Assembly (NCBI GenBank): GCA_001898405.1 | Contig: MKTW01000001.1 | Span: 186,001-250,000, forward strand | Length of the DNA stretch: 64,000 bases | DNA from: Sphingobacteriales bacterium 44-61 | GTDB taxonomy: Bacteria; Bacteroidota; Bacteroidia; Chitinophagales; Chitinophagaceae | Direction of reading: 5' to 3' | Part shown: positions 35,662-42,870 of the stretch, one piece after another | Position numbering within the stretch: position 1 is the stretch's first letter | Layout: each line of letters starts with the position of its first letter | Made by a program: the position numbers and the translations under genes | Notes under the pieces: model-generated | The model's database searches: none | The model's input: only the letters and a program-made list of their open reading frames with translations | What the model was told of the DNA's origin: nothing

Positions 35662-36705
35662 TTACTCTGCGAAGTATATTTTGTTAGCCAGGCTATCCAA
35701 ATCCGCAGTATCCGTATTGCACAGGATAATCAGTATTTTATCCAAACTACTATTGATAATTATTTCTGAGTTGGAGCCATCAATACTTCCGCTTCTTCTT
35801 AAGACCGGCTCTTTTTGTTTGGAATCAAAATAAAAACCAAATGTCGGTTTCCCTGAGAGCCAATCAACATATTCGTCTGTTTGTGGCGACAGAACGAATT
35901 GCTTCATTGCCCTCTCAGAAATCAGCTTATTGGCTTTCAAGGCTGTCAGCAGTTTATATAAATCTTCTGTAGTTGAATAAATCGCGCCTGCCCCTGAATA
36001 ATTTGAGATATATCGCCTGTCGTTATACAAAGGTTTGCTTTTCTCTCCTTTTCCGAATGAATAGTTGTGATAACCGTATGCAAGATTCCTGATAACCTCC
36101 TCTTCATTTACAAACCCTGTGTTCTCCATGTTCAATGGGTTCAGGATCAATTCCTGTATACTCTTTGCGAATGTTTTTTGAGTTACACTTTCAATGATTT
36201 TTGACAAAAGAACAAAGTCGACATTATTATAGTTGAATTTTACAGTATCCTTTGCTGATTTCTTCACAAAGTTCTTTATGTATTCATCAATTGAATATTT
36301 ATCAACTACGGCTTTGATCGGTTCGTTCACCAGTCCGGAATGATGCGTTATCAGCTCTTTAATAGTTATCTTCCTGCAATTTTCAGGAAGGCCCGGTATA
36401 TATTTGGATATTGTATCTGAGAATGCTATTAAGCCTTTCTCATAAAGTTGTATTACAGTGATCGTAGTAAAAAGTTTGGTTACCGACGCGATCGGAAAGC
36501 GGGTTTTATCATTGATCTCTACACCAAATTGAATATTGGCCAATCCTTTATTTATCTTTAAAAGATGGCTTCCGTCTGCATACAATAGGGCACCGCTAAA
36601 ATGCCCCTTTTCATATTCCTGGGTTATGATGTCCCGGATCTTGTTCTGCCCGAGTACCAATAAAGGGGTAAATAAAAATGCTGGGAGTAGAAATTTTATT
36701 TTCAC
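35662..36705 (-). CDS. Exported serine hydrolase (beta-lactamase family)
   Basis: A 347-residue protein with a signal peptide (LLVLGQ, about 1-20). The nucleophile motif is S74-V-T-K77 (PIASVTKLFT) and the second motif is Y159-N-N (FNYNNVDF), both intact. The third motif region reads RRSGSIDGSNSE. This is the DD-peptidase/esterase-like class C group, with unknown substrate. The coding sequence looks more AT-rich than its neighbours (many AAT, AAA, TTA and ATA codons), so it may be a later arrival. It is 44 nt downstream of the lipoprotein gene on the same strand. Confidence 0.87.
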   Translation of the reverse strand: MKIKFLLPAFLFTPLLVLGQNKIRDIITQEYEKGHFSGALLYADGSHLLKINKGLANIQFGVEINDKTRFPIASVTKLFTTITVIQLYEKGLIAFSDTISKYIPGLPENCRKITIKELITHHSGLVNEPIKAVVDKYSIDEYIKNFVKKSAKDTVKFNYNNVDFVLLSKIIESVTQKTFAKSIQELILNPLNMENTGFVNEEEVIRNLAYGYHNYSFGKGEKSKPLYNDRRYISNYSGAGAIYSTTEDLYKLLTALKANKLISERAMKQFVLSPQTDEYVDWLSGKPTFGFYFDSKQKEPVLRRSGSIDGSNSEIIINSSLDKILIILCNTDTADLDSLANKIYFAE

Positions 36706-36749
36706 GATAAACTATAATTCCCAATACAACGTAGCGGCATTCAAAAATG

Positions 36750-37223
36750 TTACAATCCTATTTTTATCACTACTGTAAAATCTGTACTCTCCGGGTCACC
36801 CGCCATCCTGTTAGGACTAACGAATAGACGGTAAAGCCCTTTTTGTTTCGTTTTATACTCAATTGTCTGACCAAATGGCCCATCAGAGCTCCCGTCTGGC
36901 ATATAGATATGACTGAAACGGATATTCGCCCCCTCTTTATCAGGAATTACTCTACCACTGATCTTTTTGCCTTTCTCCACTTCCACATAGCAGATAACAG
37001 GATCGCCTTTTTTGTCCAGGTGCCCCTTACCCATTGCTGAATCAATACCAGGCTCAAACACGAAATGAATAGTGCTGTCTTGCTGAATATTCTTTATCGC
37101 TGATTCCGGGATGGCAGGCAATGGAGGGGCCGTGTCTTTGGCTTCTTCCCTTGCTTCCGGCACTGATGAAGGATTATTGCAGGCGATAAATACCAGGCAG
37201 GTCATGAAAATGATAATTCTCAT
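36750..37223 (-). CDS. Small lipoprotein of unknown function
   Basis: A 157-residue protein with a lipoprotein signal (MRIIIFMTCLVFIAC, lipid-modified Cys probably C15, followed by NN). A Pro/Glu/Ala-rich linker leads to a beta-rich domain containing VICYVEVEKGKKISGRVIPDKEGANIRFSHIYMPDGSSDGPFGQTIEYKTKQKGLYRLFVSPN. The pattern of GPFG and GLYRLFVSPNRMAG resembles a PPC-like (bacterial pre-peptidase C-terminal) beta-sandwich, though I am not certain. It lies between the ABC exporter and a serine hydrolase, all on the minus strand. Confidence 0.7.
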   Translation of the reverse strand: MRIIIFMTCLVFIACNNPSSVPEAREEAKDTAPPLPAIPESAIKNIQQDSTIHFVFEPGIDSAMGKGHLDKKGDPVICYVEVEKGKKISGRVIPDKEGANIRFSHIYMPDGSSDGPFGQTIEYKTKQKGLYRLFVSPNRMAGDPESTDFTVVIKIGL

Positions 37224-37262
37224 ATAATGCTTTTATTCTCTTATGCAAATAAGCTGCCTGAT

Positions 37263-39056
37263 TTATTCTTCCTCTTCTTCCAATGCTTCGTCAGCTGGTT
37301 GAGGCACTACATCTGTTCTCCGCTCTCCTATCTGCTGCCGCCACATGGCATAATACAATCCTCTTTTCTCCACCAGGTGATCATGCGTGCCTTCTTCCAC
37401 GATCTTTCCTTTTTCCAGTACAAAGATCGTATCGGCATACATGATGGTAGAAAGCCGGTGAGCGATCATGATCGTGATAGGGTCCCTTTGCTGTGAGATC
37501 TCTTTTATCGTTTCGGTAATCGCTTCCTCTGTAAGGGAATCCAACGCAGAAGTGGCTTCATCAAATATCAACAATCTCGGATGCCGGAGCAGGGCCCGTG
37601 CAATCGCGATACGTTGCTTTTCGCCACCGGAAAGTTTCATGCCGCCCTCACCCAACATAGTGTCCAGCCCTTTTTCCGACCGCCGGAGCAGGTTGTCGCA
37701 CGATGCTTTATGAAGCGCTTCCGCCATTTCTTCCTGCGTGGCATCAGGCTTTACGAATAAAAGATTATCGCGGATGGTGCCGTAAAACAATTGTGTTTCC
37801 TGTGTTACGAAGCCGATCTGCCGGCGCATTTCATTATAACGTATATCGCCGGAAGGAATATCATTAAAATAAACAGCACCGCTTACCGGGCGGTATAATC
37901 CTACCAGCAATTTCACCAGCGTGGATTTGCCGGAACCGGAAGGACCGACAAACGCGATCGTATCACCACTTTTCACGTCAAAGGAAATTCCATCGATCGC
38001 ATTCTGTGCTGCAGTGGAATGTTTGAAAACAACATTTTCAAACCGCAAGGTTTCCAGCACACCCAGGGCTACAGGTTCTTCCGGCCTTGCTTCCACCGGC
38101 TTCTTCATCAACTTGTCAAAACTTAAAAGAGATGCTTCCGCTTCGCGGTAAAAAAGAATGATATTGCCAAGGTCCTGCAAGGGTCCGAAAATAGTGGTGG
38201 AAATAAACTGCATACTGATCAGTTCGCCTGTTGTAAGCACTTTCCGGAAAATAAGCCATAATAAAATGAACAGGATCGATTGCTTTAACAGTGTGAGGGA
38301 GGCGCTTTGCAAAAAAGAAAGTGTTCTCACCCTTTTCACTTTCTGCATTTCAAGATCAAAGATCTTTTGTGTTTGCAAGCGCAGCCGTTTGATCTCCGGG
38401 TAAGTAAGCCCCAGGCTTTTCACCAGTTCAATATTCCGCAGCGATTCAGTAATAGCCCCAGACATCTGGTTGGTTTCCCGGTTAATGGAACGCTGTATCG
38501 TTTTGATCCTTTTACTGAGCAGTCCCGTTAACCCTCCCAATACCACTACACCGATGAGAAACACGGGTATCAGCATCCAGTGTTTGGTAATGGCATACCA
38601 GATCAGGAAGCCAATGCCTATGATAGAAGAAAAAAGTATGTTGATAAATGAATTGATGAACCTTTCAGTATCTGTCCGCACTTTCTGCAAAGTGGAAAGC
38701 GTTTCACCACTGCGCTGGTTCTCGAATTCCTGGAAAGAAAGACGCAGTGTTTGCCGCAGGCCGTCATTGAATATCTGCATGCCGAATTTTTGCACGGCCA
38801 GGCGCATCACATAATCCTGGAATGTTTTTGCCAACCTGCCCAATAAAGCCACAGCTACGGCAATACCCAGCCAGAACAGCACACCATTTACCAGCTCATG
38901 TTCTGTTTTATGGTCTTTATTACCGGCATAATCATCCACGATCTTCCCGAATATCAAAGGGTCAACCAACGTTAAGAGTTGCGCCACCCCTGCCAGCACA
39001 AGCGAGAAGATAATAAGCCAGCGTTGAGGTTTGAGATAGGTCCAGAGTATTTTCAC
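37263..39056 (-). CDS. ABC transporter, fused permease and ATPase (MsbA-like exporter)
   Basis: A 597-residue half-transporter that would work as a homodimer. Residues about 15-310 form six TM helices. The nucleotide-binding domain has Walker A VGPSGSGKST (about 370), Q-loop VTQETQLF, signature LSGGEKQRIAIARAL (about 475), Walker B LLIFDEATSAL and switch His IMIAHRLSTI. The fold is that of lipid or drug exporters (MsbA, BmrA); the substrate is unknown. The C-terminus ends in an acidic tail (EALEEEEE). A hairpin upstream (39103-39128) separates it from the Trp-rich protein gene. Confidence 0.94.
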   Translation of the reverse strand: MKILWTYLKPQRWLIIFSLVLAGVAQLLTLVDPLIFGKIVDDYAGNKDHKTEHELVNGVLFWLGIAVAVALLGRLAKTFQDYVMRLAVQKFGMQIFNDGLRQTLRLSFQEFENQRSGETLSTLQKVRTDTERFINSFINILFSSIIGIGFLIWYAITKHWMLIPVFLIGVVVLGGLTGLLSKRIKTIQRSINRETNQMSGAITESLRNIELVKSLGLTYPEIKRLRLQTQKIFDLEMQKVKRVRTLSFLQSASLTLLKQSILFILLWLIFRKVLTTGELISMQFISTTIFGPLQDLGNIILFYREAEASLLSFDKLMKKPVEARPEEPVALGVLETLRFENVVFKHSTAAQNAIDGISFDVKSGDTIAFVGPSGSGKSTLVKLLVGLYRPVSGAVYFNDIPSGDIRYNEMRRQIGFVTQETQLFYGTIRDNLLFVKPDATQEEMAEALHKASCDNLLRRSEKGLDTMLGEGGMKLSGGEKQRIAIARALLRHPRLLIFDEATSALDSLTEEAITETIKEISQQRDPITIMIAHRLSTIMYADTIFVLEKGKIVEEGTHDHLVEKRGLYYAMWRQQIGERRTDVVPQPADEALEEEEE

Positions 39057-39102
39057 TTTCAGGGGATTGATACATTTAAAGGTACGGATGTATGAGGAAC
39101 TA

Positions 39103-39128
39103 AAAGGCCCCGCTGATGCAGGGCCTTT
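39103..39128 (-). terminator. Hairpin between the Trp-rich protein gene and the ABC exporter gene
   Basis: AAAGGCCC (39103-39110) pairs with GGGCCTTT (39121-39128) around a 10-nt loop, 20 nt after the stop of the Trp-rich gene. The minus-strand reading gives a short TTTT run. Confidence 0.6.
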
Positions 39129-39147
39129 GCTATTTAATATTTACTTA

Positions 39148-40485
39148 TTAATCTCTTCTTCTTCCTCCACCTCTCTGTTCGCCTCTGTCCCTGTTCACAG
39201 GGCGGCTTTCCATTTGGCGCACAGGACGATCACGGTTCATCTGCGGAGATGATTGACGGGAAGGACGTTCTGCATTCATACGTCTTTCTGCATTATTATT
39301 CTGCCTCCTCTCAAACACCTGCCGGTCAGGTTGACGGTCTGCCGGTCTTTGCTGGATATCCCTCCGTTCACTGACACGATTGTTATTATCGTTGTTGCGG
39401 GGGTTATTCTGTCTCCAACCTGTACCATTGTTGTCGTCTCTCGTACGCGGGTTGTTTTGCCTCCAGCCAGTGCCTTCGTTATTATCCCTTACAGGATTTG
39501 TATTAACCCTGGAATTGCCGTTATCATTCGCCCTGGTACGTGGATTGTTTTGCCTCCAACCTGTACCCGCATTGTTATCATTATTATCACGGCGGGGATT
39601 ATTTTGTCTCCAACCTGTGCCTGCATTATCGTCTCTTGTACGCGGGTTGTTTTGCCTCCAGCCAGTACTTGCATTATCACGTCCGCCATTATTATTGTAC
39701 CGGTCAAAATTGCGTGGCGCAATATTCCTGTTATTATCACGCTGAATGTTTGGCCTGTAAAAGGAAACCTCATTATTACGCACTCTCGCCCTGCCCGGAG
39801 AGTTCACTTCACGGAAGCGCACGGAACGGATATTGCCTGCATATCTTTCTGCATCACCACGGCGGGGGCCGGTCACGAATACATTGTTGCCACGGCGGCC
39901 ATAATTATTAATGATCGTTGTGTTGTTGATAATTGTTACGTTCTGCCTTGCAGGTAAGCAGTAATTATAAATTCTTGGTGAAGCAATATACCTGCGGGGT
40001 GCAAAGCACCAGTAATCAACCGGGGGATTATAACTGCCGATGGAGAAATTGATCCCGATATTTATACCGGGTCGCAGGGGTGCCCATCCATAGTAATCGC
40101 CGCCATCGCGCCAGGCCACCCAGGCAGGAGCCCATTCATAACCAGGCATCCACATCCAGCCATACATCGGGTCCTGGAACCAGCGGCCATAGTGGAAAGG
40201 AGCCCAACCCCAATTGTAGTCTGAAGCCCAGATCCATTCATACTCATCAGACCAGACCCAGCGACCATTCGTGCTGTAAGGACGGAAATCGGCACCTACA
40301 TTCGGCATCCACACATACCCGTAATCAGGATATTCCATCCAACGGCCATAAGGGCTAAGCTGATCATAAAAATCCTGGTAGGTTATTTGTACTCCCACCC
40401 CGACCTGGGCAGAAGCACTGTTCTTCATTGATGTACCCAGAACCAGGGATAAGGAAACCGCCAGGATGGTAAATAATCGTTTCAT
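39148..40485 (-). CDS. Exported Trp/Tyr-rich DUF6600-like protein with GTGWRQNNPR repeats and RG-rich tail
   Basis: A 445-residue protein with a signal peptide (to about residue 27, NSASAQ). Residues about 30-145 are extremely Trp/Tyr/Gly-rich, with repeated GRW, YGYVWMP, WGWAP and YGWAPL units, as in DUF6600/YXWGXW-type Bacteroidota envelope proteins. Residues about 175-260 are basic, with NNTTIINNYGRRGNN. From about 270 to 365 there are five copies of [S/G]TGWRQNNPR separated by Asp/Asn/Arg-rich spacers of 6-22 residues. The tail is Arg/Asn/Gln-rich and ends RGEQRGGGRRRD. The C-terminal half is low-complexity and probably disordered, with potential nucleic-acid or polyanion affinity. The function is unknown. 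Confidence 0.85.
   Translation of the reverse strand: MKRLFTILAVSLSLVLGTSMKNSASAQVGVGVQITYQDFYDQLSPYGRWMEYPDYGYVWMPNVGADFRPYSTNGRWVWSDEYEWIWASDYNWGWAPFHYGRWFQDPMYGWMWMPGYEWAPAWVAWRDGGDYYGWAPLRPGINIGINFSIGSYNPPVDYWCFAPRRYIASPRIYNYCLPARQNVTIINNTTIINNYGRRGNNVFVTGPRRGDAERYAGNIRSVRFREVNSPGRARVRNNEVSFYRPNIQRDNNRNIAPRNFDRYNNNGGRDNASTGWRQNNPRTRDDNAGTGWRQNNPRRDNNDNNAGTGWRQNNPRTRANDNGNSRVNTNPVRDNNEGTGWRQNNPRTRDDNNGTGWRQNNPRNNDNNNRVSERRDIQQRPADRQPDRQVFERRQNNNAERRMNAERPSRQSSPQMNRDRPVRQMESRPVNRDRGEQRGGGRRRD
39397..39675. repeat. Coding tandem repeats (GTGWRQNNPR units)
   Basis: Five near-identical blocks of about 30 nt (GGGTTGTTTTGCCTCCAGCC-like on the plus strand) are separated by variable spacers inside the Trp-rich protein gene. 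They are in frame and keep the amino-acid motif despite synonymous changes, so they are coding repeats, not CRISPR. Confidence 0.85.
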
Positions 40486-40680
40486 GTAAAAAGATTTATA
40501 GTTTTCAAATAGCCAATAAAAAGTGTACCCGAAAAGATCAAAACAATCGTTTGTGTAAAAAGAGCTATTATTATGCCATGAGGTTGCACATGGGGAGCCG
40601 GGAACACATTGTTATGAAAACATTTACCAAAAAATTTTAACAATCAAAATCTTAACTTCCATATCTAAAATGCCCATAAT

Positions 40681-41532
40681 ATGGACCAACGTATTATCAA
40701 CCTCTACGATGAGTACACCCACGCCCCGCTTTCACGTCAGGAATTTTTGCGCCGCCTGATCATGCTTACCGGCAGCACAGCAGCAGCCCTGTCTGTATTG
40801 CCATTGATAGAAGTGAACCAGGCTAATGCGGCTGTTACACCCGCCCAGGACCTGTTCACCGAATACATCAAATATCCTGGTGTTAATGGTGAAATGCAGG
40901 CTTACGTGGCAAGGCCCAAAGCGGAAAAGAAATATGCGGCCGTGGTGGTGATCCATGAAAACCGCGGATTGAATGCCCATATTGAAGATGTAACACGCCG
41001 CGCTGCACAGGCAGGCTACCTGGCTATCGCACCCAATGCACTTGCGCCGCTGGGCGGCACACCGGCCAATGAAGATGAGGCCCGCACCAAATTCCAGCAA
41101 CTGAAAGCAGAAGACAGCTTACAGAATTTTATCAGGGTATTTGACCACCTCGCTACCCGAAATGATTGCAATGGCAAATACGGTTGCGTAGGCTTTTGCT
41201 GGGGTGGCGCTATGGCCAACAGTCTTGCAGTGAACGTACCGTCCCTAAAAGCTGCCGTGGCATTTTATGGTCGCCAGCCCGATGCCGCTGATGTGCCAAA
41301 AATAAAAGCAGCTGTTCAGCTTCATTATGGCGGCCTCGATGAGCGCGTGAATGCCGGTATCCCTGCTTACGAAGAGGCGTTGAAGAAAAATAATATTCCT
41401 TACGAGATCTATGTATACGAAGGCGCCAACCATGCCTTCCATAATGATACAGCACCTACCCGTTATAATGAAGCAGCAGCAAAGCTGGCGTGGAAGCGGA
41501 CGATCGATTTTTTTGGAAAATATTTAGGGTAG
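40681..41532 (+). CDS. Dienelactone hydrolase family protein with possible Tat signal
   Basis: A 283-residue alpha/beta hydrolase. The catalytic triad of the DLH family is visible: C173 (GFCWGG), D220 (GGLDERV) and H251 (GANHAFHND). The N-terminus has SRQEFLRRLIMLTGSTAAALSVLPL, an RR pair before a hydrophobic stretch, which suggests export by the Tat pathway. Relatives in Proteobacteria are annotated the same way. It probably hydrolyses a lactone or ester in the periplasm. It is monocistronic, divergent from the Trp-rich gene across 195 nt. Confidence 0.9.
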   Translation: MDQRIINLYDEYTHAPLSRQEFLRRLIMLTGSTAAALSVLPLIEVNQANAAVTPAQDLFTEYIKYPGVNGEMQAYVARPKAEKKYAAVVVIHENRGLNAHIEDVTRRAAQAGYLAIAPNALAPLGGTPANEDEARTKFQQLKAEDSLQNFIRVFDHLATRNDCNGKYGCVGFCWGGAMANSLAVNVPSLKAAVAFYGRQPDAADVPKIKAAVQLHYGGLDERVNAGIPAYEEALKKNNIPYEIYVYEGANHAFHNDTAPTRYNEAAAKLAWKRTIDFFGKYLG

Positions 41533-41574
41533 TTGTGGCGTAATAGTATCGCCATCCAATTTCCTCACTTTGGC

Positions 41575-41582
41575 TATCTTCG
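41575..41582 (+). promoter_or_regulatory. -7-like box TATCTTCG for the J-protein gene
   Basis: It differs from TAnnTTTG by one base and lies 6 nt before the GTG start at 41589 or 12 nt before the TTG at 41595. Confidence 0.4.
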
Positions 41583-41588
41583 TCGCCG

Positions 41589-42242
41589 GTGAAATTGAAA
41601 GACTACTATGCCATCCTTGAAGTGCCTACTTCCGCCTCCCCCGACGATATAAAAAAAGCATATCGCCGGTTGGCGCAGCTATATCATCCCGATAAGAATG
41701 ATAATGAAGCTTATGCTGTGGCGCAGTTCTCTGAAATAAAAGAGGCATATGAAGTATTAAGCAATACCAATCTCAAAGACCAGTATCTCCAACAACGCTG
41801 GTATGCACACAGCATGGGCAAGCGGGGTACACAAGGCCCGGTAACACCGGAAAACATACTCAGGCAGTTGCTGGAACTGGATAAATATGTACATCTGCTG
41901 GATGTGCACCGTATGGACCAGGAGGGCCTTCATCATTACCTGGAAGACCTGCTTTCAGAAGATACCATTCAACGGCTGAACAATTTCAATCGACCTGATA
42001 TCAATCGCCAGATCATATTAACTACGCTCAATACCACCCATCCCCTGGCCTATAAACTTATACCCCGCATTACTGACCGCCTGAAACATCTGCACATTTC
42101 CGACAATACACTCCATCAAAAGATCGATCATTTTGTGCAGGCGCGTAAAACGAGCGATTACTGGGAAAAAAGAAAGATCTGGCTGATATTGATTTTCGTA
42201 CTGATCATCTGCGGGATCATTTTTATCACAGCTGGCCGCTGA
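41589..42242 (+). CDS. Tail-anchored J-domain protein
   Basis: A 217-residue protein with an N-terminal J domain (KDYYAILEVPTSASPDDIKKAYRRLAQLYHPDKN, HPD at residues 33-35), which stimulates a DnaK ATPase. There is no Gly/Phe region or zinc-finger domain, so it is a type III J protein. Residues about 90-190 are helical and unassigned. The last 21 residues (IWLILIFVLIICGIIFITAGR) form a C-terminal TM, so the J domain would face the cytoplasm from a tail anchor. The start is GTG at 41589; TTG at 41595 would give MKDYYAIL, an equally natural J-protein start. The stop is 1 nt from the stop of the convergent gene. Confidence 0.85.
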   Translation: MKLKDYYAILEVPTSASPDDIKKAYRRLAQLYHPDKNDNEAYAVAQFSEIKEAYEVLSNTNLKDQYLQQRWYAHSMGKRGTQGPVTPENILRQLLELDKYVHLLDVHRMDQEGLHHYLEDLLSEDTIQRLNNFNRPDINRQIILTTLNTTHPLAYKLIPRITDRLKHLHISDNTLHQKIDHFVQARKTSDYWEKRKIWLILIFVLIICGIIFITAGR

Positions 42243-42243
42243 A

Positions 42244-42795
42244 TCAGGTATCCAGCTTATCTTCTATTTTATGCAGAAAATTGGAAATAGGCCCTTCCAT
42301 TTTATTGGTACGGTCATCAATCGTGTTATCTCCCAATAAGTATCCCATTTGCATGGCCGCCGGCAGGTATACCAGTATATTATGCCGTTGATCGCCTAAA
42401 AAAATTTTCACTTTGTCAGGCGCAGGATTATTTTTTACTCCTTCCTGTACAAATTTGACTGCTTCCGCAGCAATCCTTTCCATCGCGATCCTTGCTTGTT
42501 CTGAGGAAGTGCCTGCATAACGGGCAACTTTATCTACAGCCACATTTTCCTTTTTTTCAAATACCATCTGCAAAGCCCCTGCGTCCGGGTCTGCGTTGAG
42601 CAACTGTTGATCCCCTTCTTCCGTTTGGCTGAATTTGTACATCGCAGCCAGTACCGCCGGGATGGCGGCCTGTCCTAATTCATGCGGAGCATTCGAATCG
42701 TCCTCATTCTTAGGCTCCTGCTTATTAGGGTCTATTTTTTTCAATACAGGATAGCCGAGGGTTTGCTGTATCGTTTCTATTAAGTTGGTTGCCAT
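42244..42795 (-). CDS. Conserved-looking cytoplasmic protein of unknown function
   Basis: A 183-residue protein, mostly alpha-helical, without signal or TM: MATNLIETIQQTLGYPVLKKIDPN at the start, then LGQAAIPAVLAAMYKFSQTEEG and ARIAMERIAAEAVKFVQEGVKNN. The ending is ISNFLHKIEDKL. The opening and the repeated short helices remind me of DUF937-like proteins, but I cannot confirm that. It converges with the J-protein gene (1 nt between stops) and is divergent from the ABC-F gene. No promoter box is visible to me. Confidence 0.6.
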   Translation of the reverse strand: MATNLIETIQQTLGYPVLKKIDPNKQEPKNEDDSNAPHELGQAAIPAVLAAMYKFSQTEEGDQQLLNADPDAGALQMVFEKKENVAVDKVARYAGTSSEQARIAMERIAAEAVKFVQEGVKNNPAPDKVKIFLGDQRHNILVYLPAAMQMGYLLGDNTIDDRTNKMEGPISNFLHKIEDKLDT

Positions 42796-42858
42796 AAGAT
42801 TTGCTTTATACCGTATACGTGTAAAAAACTATGCCATACTTACTCTCTGGCGATCATC

Positions 42859-42866
42859 TATATTTG
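42859..42866 (+). promoter_or_regulatory. -7 box TATATTTG, 4 nt before the ABC-F start
   Basis: An exact TAnnTTTG match; CGTT separates it from the ATG at 42871. The mRNA may be leaderless unless the ATG at 42877 is used. Confidence 0.6.
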
Positions 42867-42870
42867 CGTT

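Noticed and set aside
39397-39675. Possible CRISPR array
   Set aside because: The repeats are in frame, keep amino-acid identity and have spacers of uneven length divisible by three; no cas genes are near.
39253-39957. Plus-strand frames with repeated RGLFCLQPVP or similar units
   Set aside because: They arise from the complement of the GTGWRQNNPR coding repeats; the minus frame has a signal peptide and complete protein.
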